From Bacillus_CJ salitolerans (GTDB lineage Bacteria > Bacillota > Bacilli > Bacillales > SA4): 64,000 bases of DNA. The notes under the pieces are model-generated. The model saw nothing but the letters and a program-made list of their open reading frames with translations. It had not been told where the DNA came from and searched no databases. The translations under genes were made by a program, and so were the position numbers. The stretch spans positions 97,854 through 161,853 of the forward strand of contig NZ_JBHUEM010000011.1 in assembly GCF_042680805.1 (NCBI RefSeq), in the 5' to 3' direction. Of this stretch, positions 45,450 to 54,482 are shown in pieces (within the stretch, counting starts at the first letter, position 1; each line of letters opens with the position of its first letter).

Positions 45450-46507
45450 TTACACCAATATTTTCTTAGTTTCGTCCATAATACCTTCTACAATTCCCAT
45501 GACTTCATTAAACTCTATTTTGAAATCAAATGACCATTTGTATAGTGAGTTATAGGTTCCATAGCGATGCCTCGTCTTTCCTCCCTTACGTATGGGAAGG
45601 GTATCACAAGCCGTCGCTACTTGTTTTCGCATATCTCTTAATTCGCGATCAGTTAATTTTTCATGGTCGTCAAGCTTTACCTTTAAAAGAAAATCCTCAC
45701 CGTTAAACTCCTAGAAGTACACAATGTTTTTTCCAAAAGCCTTGCTCTTAATCCATTCAGCCTTATAGTTCATGACAGCATTATTGCTACCACTATAAAT
45801 TTCCCAAGACGCTTCAGATTTCGCATTTAACCTTAAACTATTATAGATGTAGTACATGAGCGACATCCAAGGTCGGTAGCCTATCTCTTTCCATTCTTCT
45901 GTATTCCACTCCCGATTGGATTCGAGTACATAATGTTTTACGGCTCTCATTCGATAATTTTCATCATCATAGATTGAATCCAGTCTGTATAAATGTAATG
46001 ATCCGTGTGCATACCCATGAATACTTCTAGAATGAAATCTAGCTTCATAACGGTAAAGGAATGAAAGTTTTTTAGGTAATGAACAGACTTGAGAACTACC
46101 AAAAAGGAAAAGAAAGAATTCAACATCTTCTTCCTTGCATCTTTTATGCTTTAGAAAGTCCTGATGGGTTCCCTGTAATTGTCCTTCATACGGAATCGAA
46201 TCAACCTTCATCTCAATAACTATATATTTTTGTTGTTCGTTCACTAATTGGATCTCTATTACTAAATCTATCTTTCTAGATCTTCCAATCGAATATTCAG
46301 GATAACACGTAATTCGCACGATATCCTCCGGTCTATAATCTTCCCAATCGTACCGATATCCTTTTGAAAATGAATATATCCTTCGAATTGCTTCATATTT
46401 TCGTTCACAATCGATTGTTTTTTCATTTGTATTTAAAATCCATTGAATGACTCCGGTATGGACTTTTTCTAACTGAAAGCCAACCACATCACAAAGGTCG
46501 GATTCAT
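45450..46507 (-). pseudogene. PD-(D/E)XK nuclease superfamily protein, interrupted by amber codon and 5' frameshift
   Basis: The frame from 46487 to 45711 encodes a PD-(D/E)XK-type protein (PF14281-like): KIDLVIEIQL then KYIVIEMKVDSIPYEGQL gives the D and ExK residues. A TAG at 45711-45713 stops it, but the same frame continues sensibly (EFNGEDFLLKVKLDDHEKL...) to 45450, giving about 345 codons in all. At the 5' end the only good ribosome site (AGGAGGG) serves an ATG at 46507 that is out of frame, while the frame itself stays open (HESDLCDVVGF). So at least two lesions are present. Function unknown; such proteins are often of restriction or defence type. Confidence 0.72.
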
Positions 46508-46596
46508 GATACCCTCCTAAGAAACTAAATATCTATCATCTACTATATTATATTTGATTATAGAAAACATAGATTTTCCGAATTTATACCTATTTT

Positions 46597-46643
46597 TGTG
46601 AAACAATTCTGTGAAACAAGAATATTCGGGTATTGCCTGTCAC
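46597..46643 (-). repeat. 47-bp imperfect direct repeat, copy 1
   Basis: Read on the minus strand it starts GTGACAGGCA, then CCCG, TTCTTGTTTCACA, and a closing TTTCACA. It pairs with 46694-46740 over its full 47 bases with about 70-75% identity. The two flank the terminator of the SLH gene. Confidence 0.65.
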
Positions 46644-46659
46644 CTGTCGAATTTGCATA

Positions 46660-46688
46660 GAGAAAAGCTCTGCAACCTACAGAGCTCT
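46660..46688 (-). terminator. Intrinsic terminator of the SLH gene
   Basis: Stem AGCTCTG/CAGAGCT (46680-46686 with 46666-46672) followed on the minus strand by TTTTCTC. It lies 55 bases after the stop, between two direct repeats. Confidence 0.75.
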
Positions 46689-46693
46689 TCGTT

Positions 46694-46740
46694 TGTGGAA
46701 CATATGTGTGAAACAAGAAAAAACGGGAAGTGACTGTCAC
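46694..46740 (-). repeat. 47-bp imperfect direct repeat, copy 2
   Basis: Minus strand: GTGACAGTCACTTCCCG, a T-run, CTTGTTTCACA, then TTCCACA. GTGACAG-CCCG words of this sort recur in Bacillus intergenic DNA as I remember them. It begins 3 bases after the SLH gene stop. Confidence 0.65.
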
Positions 46741-46743
46741 TAT

Positions 46744-48222
46744 CTAATCAATGGTAAATGTTACGGTTTTTCGTTCTGCTTTCTTCCCTGCAAAGTCAAC
46801 GACGTTTTGTACTGTAAGTTCATAGGTTCCTGGTTCAAAAGGAACGGTAGGTTGTAAGACTCCCCAATTAAATACTGAAAAATCAACTAATCCTACAAAT
46901 GGCTCTCCATTGATTAAAATATCCTCGTGTACTGTATCTTTTGTATTGATTTCACCTGAGTAATTGGATTTATCAATCGGCTCATTAAACGTAAATATGA
47001 TTCGTTCGTTACTCTGGGCTTCAGCACGTAGTAATTCTGGGTTATATAGATCCTCGACCTTTACAGAGTTATGGAGAGCTACGAACGGTTTCGAGCCATT
47101 TCTTGTTACAAATGCTCCAGGATTGATTGTAATAACTTCTCCGCTTGTAAAAGCTCCTTCCGTTTTTGAAATCTCAAAGGTTTTGTCGTCTAAAGGATGA
47201 TAGCCAACGTGAATACCATCCTTTCCTAGATTTTCAAATCCTGATATCAAAGCCTTTCCATTTACTTCCCCTAGCATATTGATGTCGGTAATTGAAAACG
47301 GCTCACTAAATTTAATTTGGAACGTACGTAAATTCGTCATCTCAATTGTATAAGTTTGAAGAGAAAATGAGACTTGAATTCTAGTGGAAATTGGTGTTGA
47401 TAATTTTCCACCATTAAACGTAAGCTCGTATAAGCCTTGCTCTTTAACCGAAACCTTCACTTCTTTTCCAGTTTGATCCCACGTGTGATTTTCAGCTGTC
47501 TCCACTCCATCTACCCAAAGATCAAGGTGGGGACTTTCATTATTTAATATCATAGATTGATTAAAAAGTACTTTAATTTCCTTTGTTCCTTCAATAAATT
47601 CGATATTTTCGATAATAGGTAACTCAATCGCCATCATAGCATTACCTAAAAACACAGCAAAATCAGCTCTCGTCACTTTACCATGTGGTTTAAATGATTC
47701 ATCTGTCGCAATACCGTGTTGTTTAATAATCTTTACGTTTGGTAAATGAGAAGGACTAATGGCAGATTCATCTTTAAATGTGACAGCTTCTCCTGTATCC
47801 GCTAAGTCAAAGGCACGAACTAAAAGGGTAGCCATTTGTTCCCTCGTTAAATCTTGACTAGGATTAAATTTCCCACCAGACCCTCTAAAAATTTCATGTT
47901 CAAAGCAAGCTACGATTGCATCATAATAAGCATGTGTTTTTGGCACATCTGTAAATGAATATTGATCAGATGTACGTTCAAGCTTTAGTGCTCTCTGAAA
48001 TAATACAGCTGCATGCATTCGTTGCAGGACATTATTCGGTCTAAATGTGTTATCACTGTATCCTGTTATAATTCCGTTATTCACTAGCAACATAATTTGC
48101 TCATAGCCAAATGAATTGCTAGAAAGGTCGATAAAATCAGTACTAGCAGATTCAACCGAGTTGGAATTAAAAGGGACAACTAATAGAATAATAGATAGTA
48201 GTATTGCTTGAAATTTTTTCAT
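46744..48222 (-). CDS. SLH protein with Ig-like ectodomain
   Basis: Exported protein of 492 residues. Signal peptide to about residue 26, three SLH repeats (about 28-200; LQRMHAAVLFQRA and LTREQMATLLVRAFDLADTG), then about 290 residues of beta-sandwich modules similar in style to those of the large SLH ectoprotein at 41611 (IENIEFIEGTKEIKVLF, LRAEAQSNERIIFTFNEP). No catalytic motif is seen. It is single, and the region upstream of it holds a small frameshifted gene. It ends close to the 47-bp repeat pair. Confidence 0.82.
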   Translation of the reverse strand: MKKFQAILLSIILLVVPFNSNSVESASTDFIDLSSNSFGYEQIMLLVNNGIITGYSDNTFRPNNVLQRMHAAVLFQRALKLERTSDQYSFTDVPKTHAYYDAIVACFEHEIFRGSGGKFNPSQDLTREQMATLLVRAFDLADTGEAVTFKDESAISPSHLPNVKIIKQHGIATDESFKPHGKVTRADFAVFLGNAMMAIELPIIENIEFIEGTKEIKVLFNQSMILNNESPHLDLWVDGVETAENHTWDQTGKEVKVSVKEQGLYELTFNGGKLSTPISTRIQVSFSLQTYTIEMTNLRTFQIKFSEPFSITDINMLGEVNGKALISGFENLGKDGIHVGYHPLDDKTFEISKTEGAFTSGEVITINPGAFVTRNGSKPFVALHNSVKVEDLYNPELLRAEAQSNERIIFTFNEPIDKSNYSGEINTKDTVHEDILINGEPFVGLVDFSVFNWGVLQPTVPFEPGTYELTVQNVVDFAGKKAERKTVTFTID

Positions 48223-48442
48223 TGTGTCCTCCTACATTGTATTTAACAAGTAAATTTTACTTCAACTGGCATTTTAAGTAAACAACTCAATGTTAGTAAT
48301 AAGTTTCGGAATGGAAGTTTACATTTCTACCTTTTATAGTTTTTCTCAAAATAGAAACTAATAAATAGAGACCTTATTGGTCTTACAAGTACATATGCTT
48401 TTACCCTGTTAAATTAACTCATCAGGAGTATTTTAGGTAATG

Positions 48443-48644
48443 CTATAACACTTGTTTGTAGTAAAATTTCTGATTTGATTCTTCAGATAGAAGTAATGCA
48501 ATAACTTCGTAAAATTCATCAATCCTTGACGTACAATCTCTAATATTTGATGAATCGTAACCCCTGAAGATATTTATTACAATTATAATTTAGGTAATCT
48601 ACAAGACTATAATCTTCATAATTTACACTGATTTGCATATGCAT
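48443..48644 (-). pseudogene. Small frameshifted gene (about 66 codons)
   Basis: An ATG at 48644 with a GGAGGTGA site 6 bases upstream opens a frame (starts MHMQISVNYEDYSLVDYL) that is lost after 34 residues. Removing one G from a GGGG run near 48562 continues it into a sensible frame (DSSNIRDCTSRIDEFYEVI, ending FYYKQVL) to 48443. No family recognised. Either a recent frameshift or a sequencing slip in a homopolymer. Confidence 0.5.
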
Positions 48645-48680
48645 ACCATTCACCTCCAGAATATAATGCTGCATCCAAAC

Positions 48681-48731
48681 TGGACATTCTTAAACAGTCA
48701 TTTATGTACACTTTTAAGTTAGCATTTATTC
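48681..48731 (-). mobile_element. Solo IS21-type end remnant
   Basis: On the minus strand this stretch reads AAATG, TTAA, TGTACA, then TGACTGTTTAAGAATGTCCA in the same order and spacing as the end of the IS21-family element at 63271-63322 (AAATG, TTAA, TGTACA, TGACTGTTTAAGAATGTACA). No transposase gene is attached here. Confidence 0.6.
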
Positions 48732-48796
48732 CAAATGAGCCTTAAATGCGAATGGGTAACAGCCTCATCCCTTATCCATTCTTAATTAGTTCAGAT

Positions 48797-49489
48797 TTAT
48801 ACTCCCCACAACTCTTGATCATAGAAGTTGACAGATAGAGCAAATCCATTCCCCTTGTTTGAATTATAAGGTTTTCGCAAATAATCTATATGTTCGTGTT
48901 CATGAAACCCAGGTTGATTATTAAAAGTTTCTCTCCCATTAAGGGAGACATAGTCAACATCATAGGATAGAAAGTAAAATGGCTTACTACTACCAACTAT
49001 AAAAAGTGTTTCAGCATAACTTTTCAAGTCTAGAAGGTCATTGTTTTCTTTATAGTAAACCCTACCATAACCTTTTAATTGTTCTTCTTTATCCCATTCT
49101 GGTAGATCAACTTCAAAACATATTTCTATTAGATTGTAGTTATCAAATTTATTTCTAATCCATTTCCAGTCTTTTGTATTAAGTTGTACAGAATGGTGTA
49201 ATAAAACCATGTCATGTTGAACTGAATAATTGAATCTATTTTTTAAGTAAGTAGACTGAGGATTTTTTCTAAGAGGTAAATAGATGATTATGTCTTTATG
49301 TCGCTTTAATAAATATAATAAATTGGCTAATGTTTTTAGTTCACTTTCATTTCCAAAGATACTAAATACTTTTGTTGTTATCTCATTTACATATATATTA
49401 TGAAAATCATTGAATGGTTTTAATACTTTATACTCTTTTCTATTGATGTAAATCGGTGTACTAATAAATCTAAGTTTTATTTTGCTCAC
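48797..49489 (-). CDS. Hypothetical protein (230 residues)
   Basis: Not recognised. The protein is soluble, has mixed helix and strand, and contains an EHEHIDYL stretch near the C-terminus and an FEVDLPEWDKEE segment. The start is unclear: the GTG at 49489 overlaps a GAGAGGTG site, and six bases after the site there is only an ATA. AT-rich codon use is like its small neighbours and unlike the SLH genes. It could be an orphan immunity or phage-type protein. Confidence 0.6.
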   Translation of the reverse strand: MSKIKLRFISTPIYINRKEYKVLKPFNDFHNIYVNEITTKVFSIFGNESELKTLANLLYLLKRHKDIIIYLPLRKNPQSTYLKNRFNYSVQHDMVLLHHSVQLNTKDWKWIRNKFDNYNLIEICFEVDLPEWDKEEQLKGYGRVYYKENNDLLDLKSYAETLFIVGSSKPFYFLSYDVDYVSLNGRETFNNQPGFHEHEHIDYLRKPYNSNKGNGFALSVNFYDQELWGV

Positions 49490-49552
49490 CTCTCATTCTT
49501 TTACCTATTACCATCAAAGGTTCGTCAGTATAAATTTCATAGTAACAGTTTA

Positions 49553-50026
49553 CTACCTATAAATCTTGTCAAGCTGCGTATAATACTCAGCTACATCAAA
49601 TTTCATTTGAGGTATTTTATCCAGCCACTCAACTCTTGATCCAATACAATCATACCCCTTCAGTAGTTCTTCACTTGAACTCCTATCAATACCTATTTTG
49701 TCCCATATGATATACTCATTTGTTCTTACAACATGTGCAACAATAACTGTGCACCACAAATCACAATCATCTGGACACATTAGAATAGGTAAAACAAACT
49801 CTTCATTTTTTGATTTATATCTTACTTTAATAAATTCTCTTTCTATTAGATTATCAACCCAATCCATTATTAATGGGATCAAACCTAGTAAAAGTTCTGA
49901 GGGATAGTTTTGATGAAGCAGGATATCTAGAGGAGTATCATCAATTAGAATTGTTTGATGTTCAACATCACAATACTCACTTTTCAACATTTTAACTTCT
50001 AGTTTTTTTACTTCCAGGTTACTCAC
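49553..50026 (-). CDS. Hypothetical protein (157 residues), immunity-like
   Basis: Not recognised by name. The length, single soluble alpha/beta domain, acidic character and the closing pattern (GSRVEWLDKIPQMKFDVAEY) recall small immunity proteins that follow polymorphic toxins. The start is unclear: GTG at 50026 is within GAGGTG; a CTG six bases later is in frame. It follows the same strand order as its neighbours, with 63 bases to the next gene. Confidence 0.6.
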   Translation of the reverse strand: MSNLEVKKLEVKMLKSEYCDVEHQTILIDDTPLDILLHQNYPSELLLGLIPLIMDWVDNLIEREFIKVRYKSKNEEFVLPILMCPDDCDLWCTVIVAHVVRTNEYIIWDKIGIDRSSSEELLKGYDCIGSRVEWLDKIPQMKFDVAEYYTQLDKIYR

Positions 50027-50205
50027 CTCACCAAATAAATTCTAGAATACGTCATTATTTCCCCTTTTTCAAACGAACATCTAATAATAATACTTTTTTA
50101 CTCCTTTTTATATGTTTGGGGTAACAATATGTAATATCCTTCCTGCTAAATGGAACAATTCAAATTGATAATCCGTCCTCATAATATGTTTTAACATTAA
50201 CCATG

Positions 50206-50243
50206 CTAGCTATCTTGTATATCACTAGCTATCTTGTATATCA
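50206..50243 (+). repeat. Perfect 19-bp tandem duplication
   Basis: CTAGCTATCTTGTATATCA occurs twice in direct succession (50206-50224, 50225-50243), between two small genes. Confidence 0.9.
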
Positions 50244-50258
50244 CTATAAATTACATTC

Positions 50259-50600
50259 TTAATATACAATTATGCTTTCTTTTTGTTTTTCTTTTATATA
50301 GAATCTATTACACTTGGCACAACTCCATAAATCCCTTGGTGGGCTTTGCAAAAGGCTAATAGGATCTCCTATATCTAATTCTAAGGTATAATTATCCATC
50401 TCAATATCCGTATATGCAACATATTTCATGAAGTCATTCTTTTCACCGCATAAACAGTTTGTAAAAATAACAACATCGTCATATTCAAGTAAAAACATCT
50501 CATCTACTCTATTATTTTTAAATGAATAAACTCTATTACATATTGGACATTTCCATATATCATAATCTTCTAAAGAAAATTCAATTTCACCTTTTAAAGT
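50259..50600 (-). pseudogene. Zinc-ribbon protein lacking a usable start
   Basis: The frame is open from 50600 to the stop at 50259 and encodes about 113 residues with three cysteine motifs: WKCPICNRVYSF, CLCGEKNDF and WSCAKCNRFY. The first pattern lies upstream of the only in-frame ATG (50498), so that ATG would discard one metal site. No start codon with a ribosome site exists in the upstream part, after the stop at 50601-50603. I take it as 5'-truncated. Function unknown; the repeated WxCxxCNR pattern suggests two similar zinc ribbons. Confidence 0.55.
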
Positions 50601-50642
50601 TTAAACCAGGTTTCGTCCTTAAATACTCGGATTTGAATATCA

Positions 50643-50909
50643 TTAGGACATAGTCCATTCCACATCAATACTACTTTTTCCTGCATCGCTTAAGAACACT
50701 AAAAATTTATTTTGAACAACATGTACCACTTTAACTGATATATCAGTAATATGAAGAGGACTTATCACTAAGTCGTTAATACAATTAAGACGCTTAATAA
50801 TATTTGGAAGCTGTTTAATTTCGTCTAAAGTAAAGTACAAAGAATTCCCACGCCGAAGCCCACAGCTTAACTTCTCCAAGCCATCAAAACACTGTTTACC
50901 AAAATCCAT
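50643..50909 (-). CDS. Hypothetical protein (88 residues)
   Basis: Not recognised. ATG at 50909 lies 7 bases after GGAGAGG; a longer in-frame ATG at 50951 has no site. Soluble, with a helix around LDEIKQLPNIIKRLN and a strand pair SVKVVHVVQNKFLVFL. Another frame after its end (MQEKVVLMWNGL...to near 50594) looks coding and could be its original C-terminus after a frameshift, so this gene may also be damaged. Confidence 0.5.
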   Translation of the reverse strand: MDFGKQCFDGLEKLSCGLRRGNSLYFTLDEIKQLPNIIKRLNCINDLVISPLHITDISVKVVHVVQNKFLVFLSDAGKSSIDVEWTMS

Positions 50910-51152
50910 TTCTTTACCTCTCCCCAAGAACCTATTTGTGACTTTTTCCAACTATCCTGACCATTAAAATGTTTCTCTTTTTTAAAAAGTTATGCGTGGA
51001 TTAAACTTTAAGGTAATTGTATATTGGAAATTATAATAGGATCTCCATATTGGAAACTATTTCCTATTGGAGATTGCCACTTCACAAATACTTCCTTCTT
51101 ATCACTGTGAATTAATACCATTTACTATTTCAATCTATCTTTCAATGTACTA

Positions 51153-51383
51153 TCATTGACTAGATTTCTTATAAAGAAACCGGGAAAAAATATATATTGT
51201 TGGTGTAATGAACATTGCCGCTATAAGGAATTCAACCTCAAGTAGTAAAGCAGATAAAAATGATAAATTCATACTAACCATGAGTTCAAAAGTATCCCTT
51301 CTTGTCCACCCTAATATATAAATTGCTTTTAAATAGATTATCGAATTCATTAAGATGAAAATAAGTAAATATGATAATTTCAC
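51153..51383 (-). CDS. Small membrane protein (76 residues)
   Basis: Two hydrophobic segments (about residues 4-26 and 40-68) around a short charged loop (GWTRRDTFE) and a basic C-terminal end. No family recognised. The GTG at 51383 lies 6 bases after AGAGGTG; an in-frame GTG three codons upstream overlaps that site. Confidence 0.5.
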   Translation of the reverse strand: MKLSYLLIFILMNSIIYLKAIYILGWTRRDTFELMVSMNLSFLSALLLEVEFLIAAMFITPTIYIFSRFLYKKSSQ

Positions 51384-51664
51384 TGACAGCACCTCTAACC
51401 AATTAAACTAAAATATCTTTAGTCTAGTAATAATAATTTGTTGTACATCTTTTCCTCTTTTTCCTAACTGTCCGGGTTTATTAATTATTCATCGTAATAT
51501 GCATATCATCATAAACTTGTCCTGCTAAATAACCCATGATACAGTCACTAAAAAGATGTAAATTGTTTTTAGGAAGATTTTTCACAAGTTTAATTTGTCA
51601 CTACTATATTCAAATTTCAACAAAAGTCTCTCAAACGGGTAACATAATATTTTTTTAATATTGA

Positions 51665-52204
51665 TTATTTAATATCAGGGAATACATCTATGAAATAGCC
51701 ATCTGAACCCCAATATTTATCAAATTGTTTATAAATATCCATAATTCTAGTTTTTGGAGGGCCGCAATTTTCTTGCAGCCAATTCCTCATGTAGTTAACA
51801 TCCTTGTTTTCATCTTTCCACATAAAATCTATTAAATAAGATTCTAGAGCCCCTGTATCAGGTACGTATATAACAAAAGATGAATTGAAATAATTCATAA
51901 TCTCAAATGAAACTTTCCTTAAATGTTTTTGAATTTCTTCTTCGATTAAAAATTCCCACCACCGAATATATGAATGAATACGACACACTTTCTCAGAAAA
52001 CATGAAACTTATTATATTTGGACCAATTAAATCTATGGTATCCACTAATTGATCTGGTACCACTCGAGTATTATTGAAAGAACAATAGGTATTTACAAAT
52101 CTATTTATAGATTTGAATTTATTTGAATTCAATTCATCACAAAACCTATTTATATCATCCTCATTCAACCTGTGGCCTACATAAGCCTCAAAACACATTC
52201 CCAT
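51665..52204 (-). CDS. Hypothetical protein (179 residues), immunity-like
   Basis: Unrecognised soluble protein with N-terminus MGMCFEAYVGHRLNEDDI, YVPDTGALESYLIDFM near the middle and a conserved-looking C-terminal WGSDGYFIDVFPDI. The ending recalls small immunity families, but I cannot name one. The ATG at 52204 (or a second at 52198) follows a GGGGGG site; the open frame extends to 52327 without a better start. Confidence 0.6.
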   Translation of the reverse strand: MGMCFEAYVGHRLNEDDINRFCDELNSNKFKSINRFVNTYCSFNNTRVVPDQLVDTIDLIGPNIISFMFSEKVCRIHSYIRWWEFLIEEEIQKHLRKVSFEIMNYFNSSFVIYVPDTGALESYLIDFMWKDENKDVNYMRNWLQENCGPPKTRIMDIYKQFDKYWGSDGYFIDVFPDIK

Positions 52205-52330
52205 TATATTTCCCCCCCTTCCTATATGCATTATATATTTTCCACATATGTGTAAATTTACCTTTATATTTTCCTGAAACAATAGGTAGCCGAGGGTAAC
52301 TTTCATATTTTTTTGGGGGGAGGTCAATTC

Positions 52331-52490
52331 ATGTCAAGATTAGGAGACTGTTGGGATAATGCGCACCACAGGAGTCGTTCTTTGGACACGTCAAGGATGA
52401 AGCACATATTAAGAACACTGAAACATTCGAAGTAAGTATGTGATAAAAGCTATATGACTTATTACAATAAAAGTGGAACTTAAAGAAGAT
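52331..52490 (+). pseudogene. IS3-family transposase remnant (C-terminal end of OrfB)
   Basis: Starts MSRLGDCWDNA, which matches the region after the DDE core of IS3/IS150 integrases (SRxGNCWDNA), then ESFFGHVKDEAHIKNTETF in another frame and KYVIKAI in a third. Frameshifts and stops are present and nothing of the rest of the element remains. Confidence 0.75.
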
Positions 52491-52519
52491 GACATCTGTA
52501 ATACAGATATCATCTTCTT
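52483..52519. terminator. Long hairpin after the CAP-SLH gene, possible terminator
   Basis: Inverted repeat AAGAAGATGA/TCATCTTCTT (52483-52492 with 52510-52519), extended inward by ATCTGT/ACAGAT with one mismatch. The T-tract is poor on both strands, so terminator function is only possible. Confidence 0.45.
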
Positions 52520-52592
52520 AATGTAGCAAAGTCTTTTTTAATATCCTTTACAGAGGGTACACTTTAGAAGTACCTGTCTCGTTTGTATATTA

Positions 52593-54161
52593 TTATTTTG
52601 GGCTTTCTAAATAATTGTGGTAATTTTTCATGAATGTTACAATATGTGCCCTTGCTAGATTTTTATCCGCACCGAACGATTCATAGGTTCTAGGGAAACT
52701 TCCATCTTCTGCAGGATAACCATTTGATAAGAACGCATCATACATGAATTGAACTGCATCTTCTTCCGATACTTCCTTTTGGAAGTGTGCTGATGCTAAG
52801 ATTTGAGCCATTTTTCCACGTGTGATAGGCTTATCAGCGTAAGACTTATCAGTTAATGATGAATTAGTAGGTAAATTGTATTTTTCAGCTAATTGATATT
52901 GTACAGATGCCCAAAAGTCTACTTCTTTTCTTACAGTAGTTGCAAATTCATGCGAATACTTATATCTACAAAGAATTGTTAAGAATTGAGCTTCCGTTAA
53001 CACATTATATGGTTTTAATAGATTTTCAAACACCCCAGTCTTAGGGTTTTCTACGTCCTTATACCCCTGAATTAAGCCATAGTCGATTGCCCATAACATG
53101 TTTTCTGCCCAGTATTCATTTTGATTAAAATCAACATATGTTATTGGTTTCTGAGTTGGTTGGGGCTGTACCGGTTCAGTCGGTTGAACTGGGTCATTTG
53201 GTACTGTCGGCTCAGATGGTTGAGGTTCAACTGGTTCAGGTTTTTTTATAATACTACCACTATAAGTTTTATCCCCCGTAGTAAATGACCATGTTTTGTT
53301 TTTTATCTTATTACCGTCTAGGCCATCCTCATAATCCACTGAAACTGTATACGTTTCTAATGGTTCTAAGTGTTCTTTTGGTAAAAATTGAATTGTATAA
53401 AGTTTATCTTCATAGAAAGGGATTTCTTCACCTTTACTATTTACAATAATTGCTTTTATATTCTCAGTGTAAGTTGGTGGAGTAAATGATATGATAAATC
53501 CTGGAGTATTATCAACAAACCCTTCATCATAAAAATTTTCTAGAGGATCCCATTGACTTAATGAATATAAAGCCGAATAATAAGGTACTACATCCTCTTG
53601 ACCATCATAAGGATAATACATTATGTCAGGTTCCATATCAGGATTTACTGCTGCAATAAAGACCCAAACTCCACTAATAAGTGCAACACCTATTTCCTCT
53701 GTTCTTGGGTCAATAAACTCATACCTTCCCCATGCCCCGTTTAAAAACCTTTTTACTGCTTCTACTGAATCATATGAAAAATTGGCTATCATCTTGTCAA
53801 ACGATCTACTTGCTAAATCAACATCTCCACCGGCTGCAATTATTCGGTCATAAACGTCTTTTCCTGTAAAACCCTCATTGCCTTCTATCTCGCCATAAAG
53901 ATTACTTAAATCCCAATTATTTATAAAATAATATGCATGATTTTCTGCAGCTTTGTTAAGAATCGGATTCAAGGTAATTTCATTCAATCCCGCATCTTTT
54001 CTAAATTCATTTAAATACTCCAAAAACTTCTGCTGGTCTTCATTAAAATCATCATTAGATGCTTCTACCATCTGTATATCTTGTAAATTAGGTACCATAA
54101 AAACTGAAAATGTTAGTAAACCAGTAATAATAATCAACAAAATTTTATTCAAAGTATCCAC
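52593..54161 (-). CDS. SLH protein with N-terminal CAP domain
   Basis: Exported protein of about 520 residues. Signal peptide to about residue 34 (MVEASN), a CAP (SCP/PR1-like) domain about 45-190 with LNEFRKDAGLNEI and NHAYYF, a beta-rich module 190-300, a Pro/Glu/Gln linker (about 305-340; EPVEPQPSEPTVPNDPVQP), and a C-terminal divergent SLH block (about 345-520; WAENMLWAIDYGLIQGYKD, PYNVLTEAQFLTILCRY). This SLH subtype differs from that of the genes near 20-48 kb. Start is the GTG at 54161 or, better spaced, a TTG at 54152. Confidence 0.85.
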   Translation of the reverse strand: MDTLNKILLIIITGLLTFSVFMVPNLQDIQMVEASNDDFNEDQQKFLEYLNEFRKDAGLNEITLNPILNKAAENHAYYFINNWDLSNLYGEIEGNEGFTGKDVYDRIIAAGGDVDLASRSFDKMIANFSYDSVEAVKRFLNGAWGRYEFIDPRTEEIGVALISGVWVFIAAVNPDMEPDIMYYPYDGQEDVVPYYSALYSLSQWDPLENFYDEGFVDNTPGFIISFTPPTYTENIKAIIVNSKGEEIPFYEDKLYTIQFLPKEHLEPLETYTVSVDYEDGLDGNKIKNKTWSFTTGDKTYSGSIIKKPEPVEPQPSEPTVPNDPVQPTEPVQPQPTQKPITYVDFNQNEYWAENMLWAIDYGLIQGYKDVENPKTGVFENLLKPYNVLTEAQFLTILCRYKYSHEFATTVRKEVDFWASVQYQLAEKYNLPTNSSLTDKSYADKPITRGKMAQILASAHFQKEVSEEDAVQFMYDAFLSNGYPAEDGSFPRTYESFGADKNLARAHIVTFMKNYHNYLESPK

Positions 54162-54482
54162 CTAGTTTCATGTTTAATTTTATGTTTTATAACTACGTTA
54201 TTCCCACTATCAACTTTATTTTTTGTCATTACCGATAGCATGACGGAATACTGAAAAGTGTGATTCCCCATTCCCTTAAACTAAGTAAATATACTTGGAT
54301 AGTTTTTGGACCGTAAATTAATTATATAAAAAACCATTATCTCTGTTCTGATAGAATTAGGAACTGTGGACCAAATTGTGAGACAAATGTTTCAGATATA
54401 GAATTAGAAAAAAGTATAAATAAATATTTTAATAAAAACGATTAAATCTCCTAAGAAAAAAATAATAAATCTCTTACAATAA
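54162..54482. other. Intergenic region upstream of the CAP-SLH gene
   Basis: About 320 very AT-rich bases; presumed promoter region of the CAP-SLH gene. A short open stretch on the plus strand (near 54339-54446) has no start codon and is not called. No clear promoter boxes. Confidence 0.45.

Noticed and set aside
46558..46740. Minus-strand frame of 60 codons
   Set aside because: Occupies the direct repeats and terminator after the SLH gene; no ribosome site.
54339..54446. Short open stretch on plus strand ending in TAA
   Set aside because: No start codon or ribosome site; too short to support.
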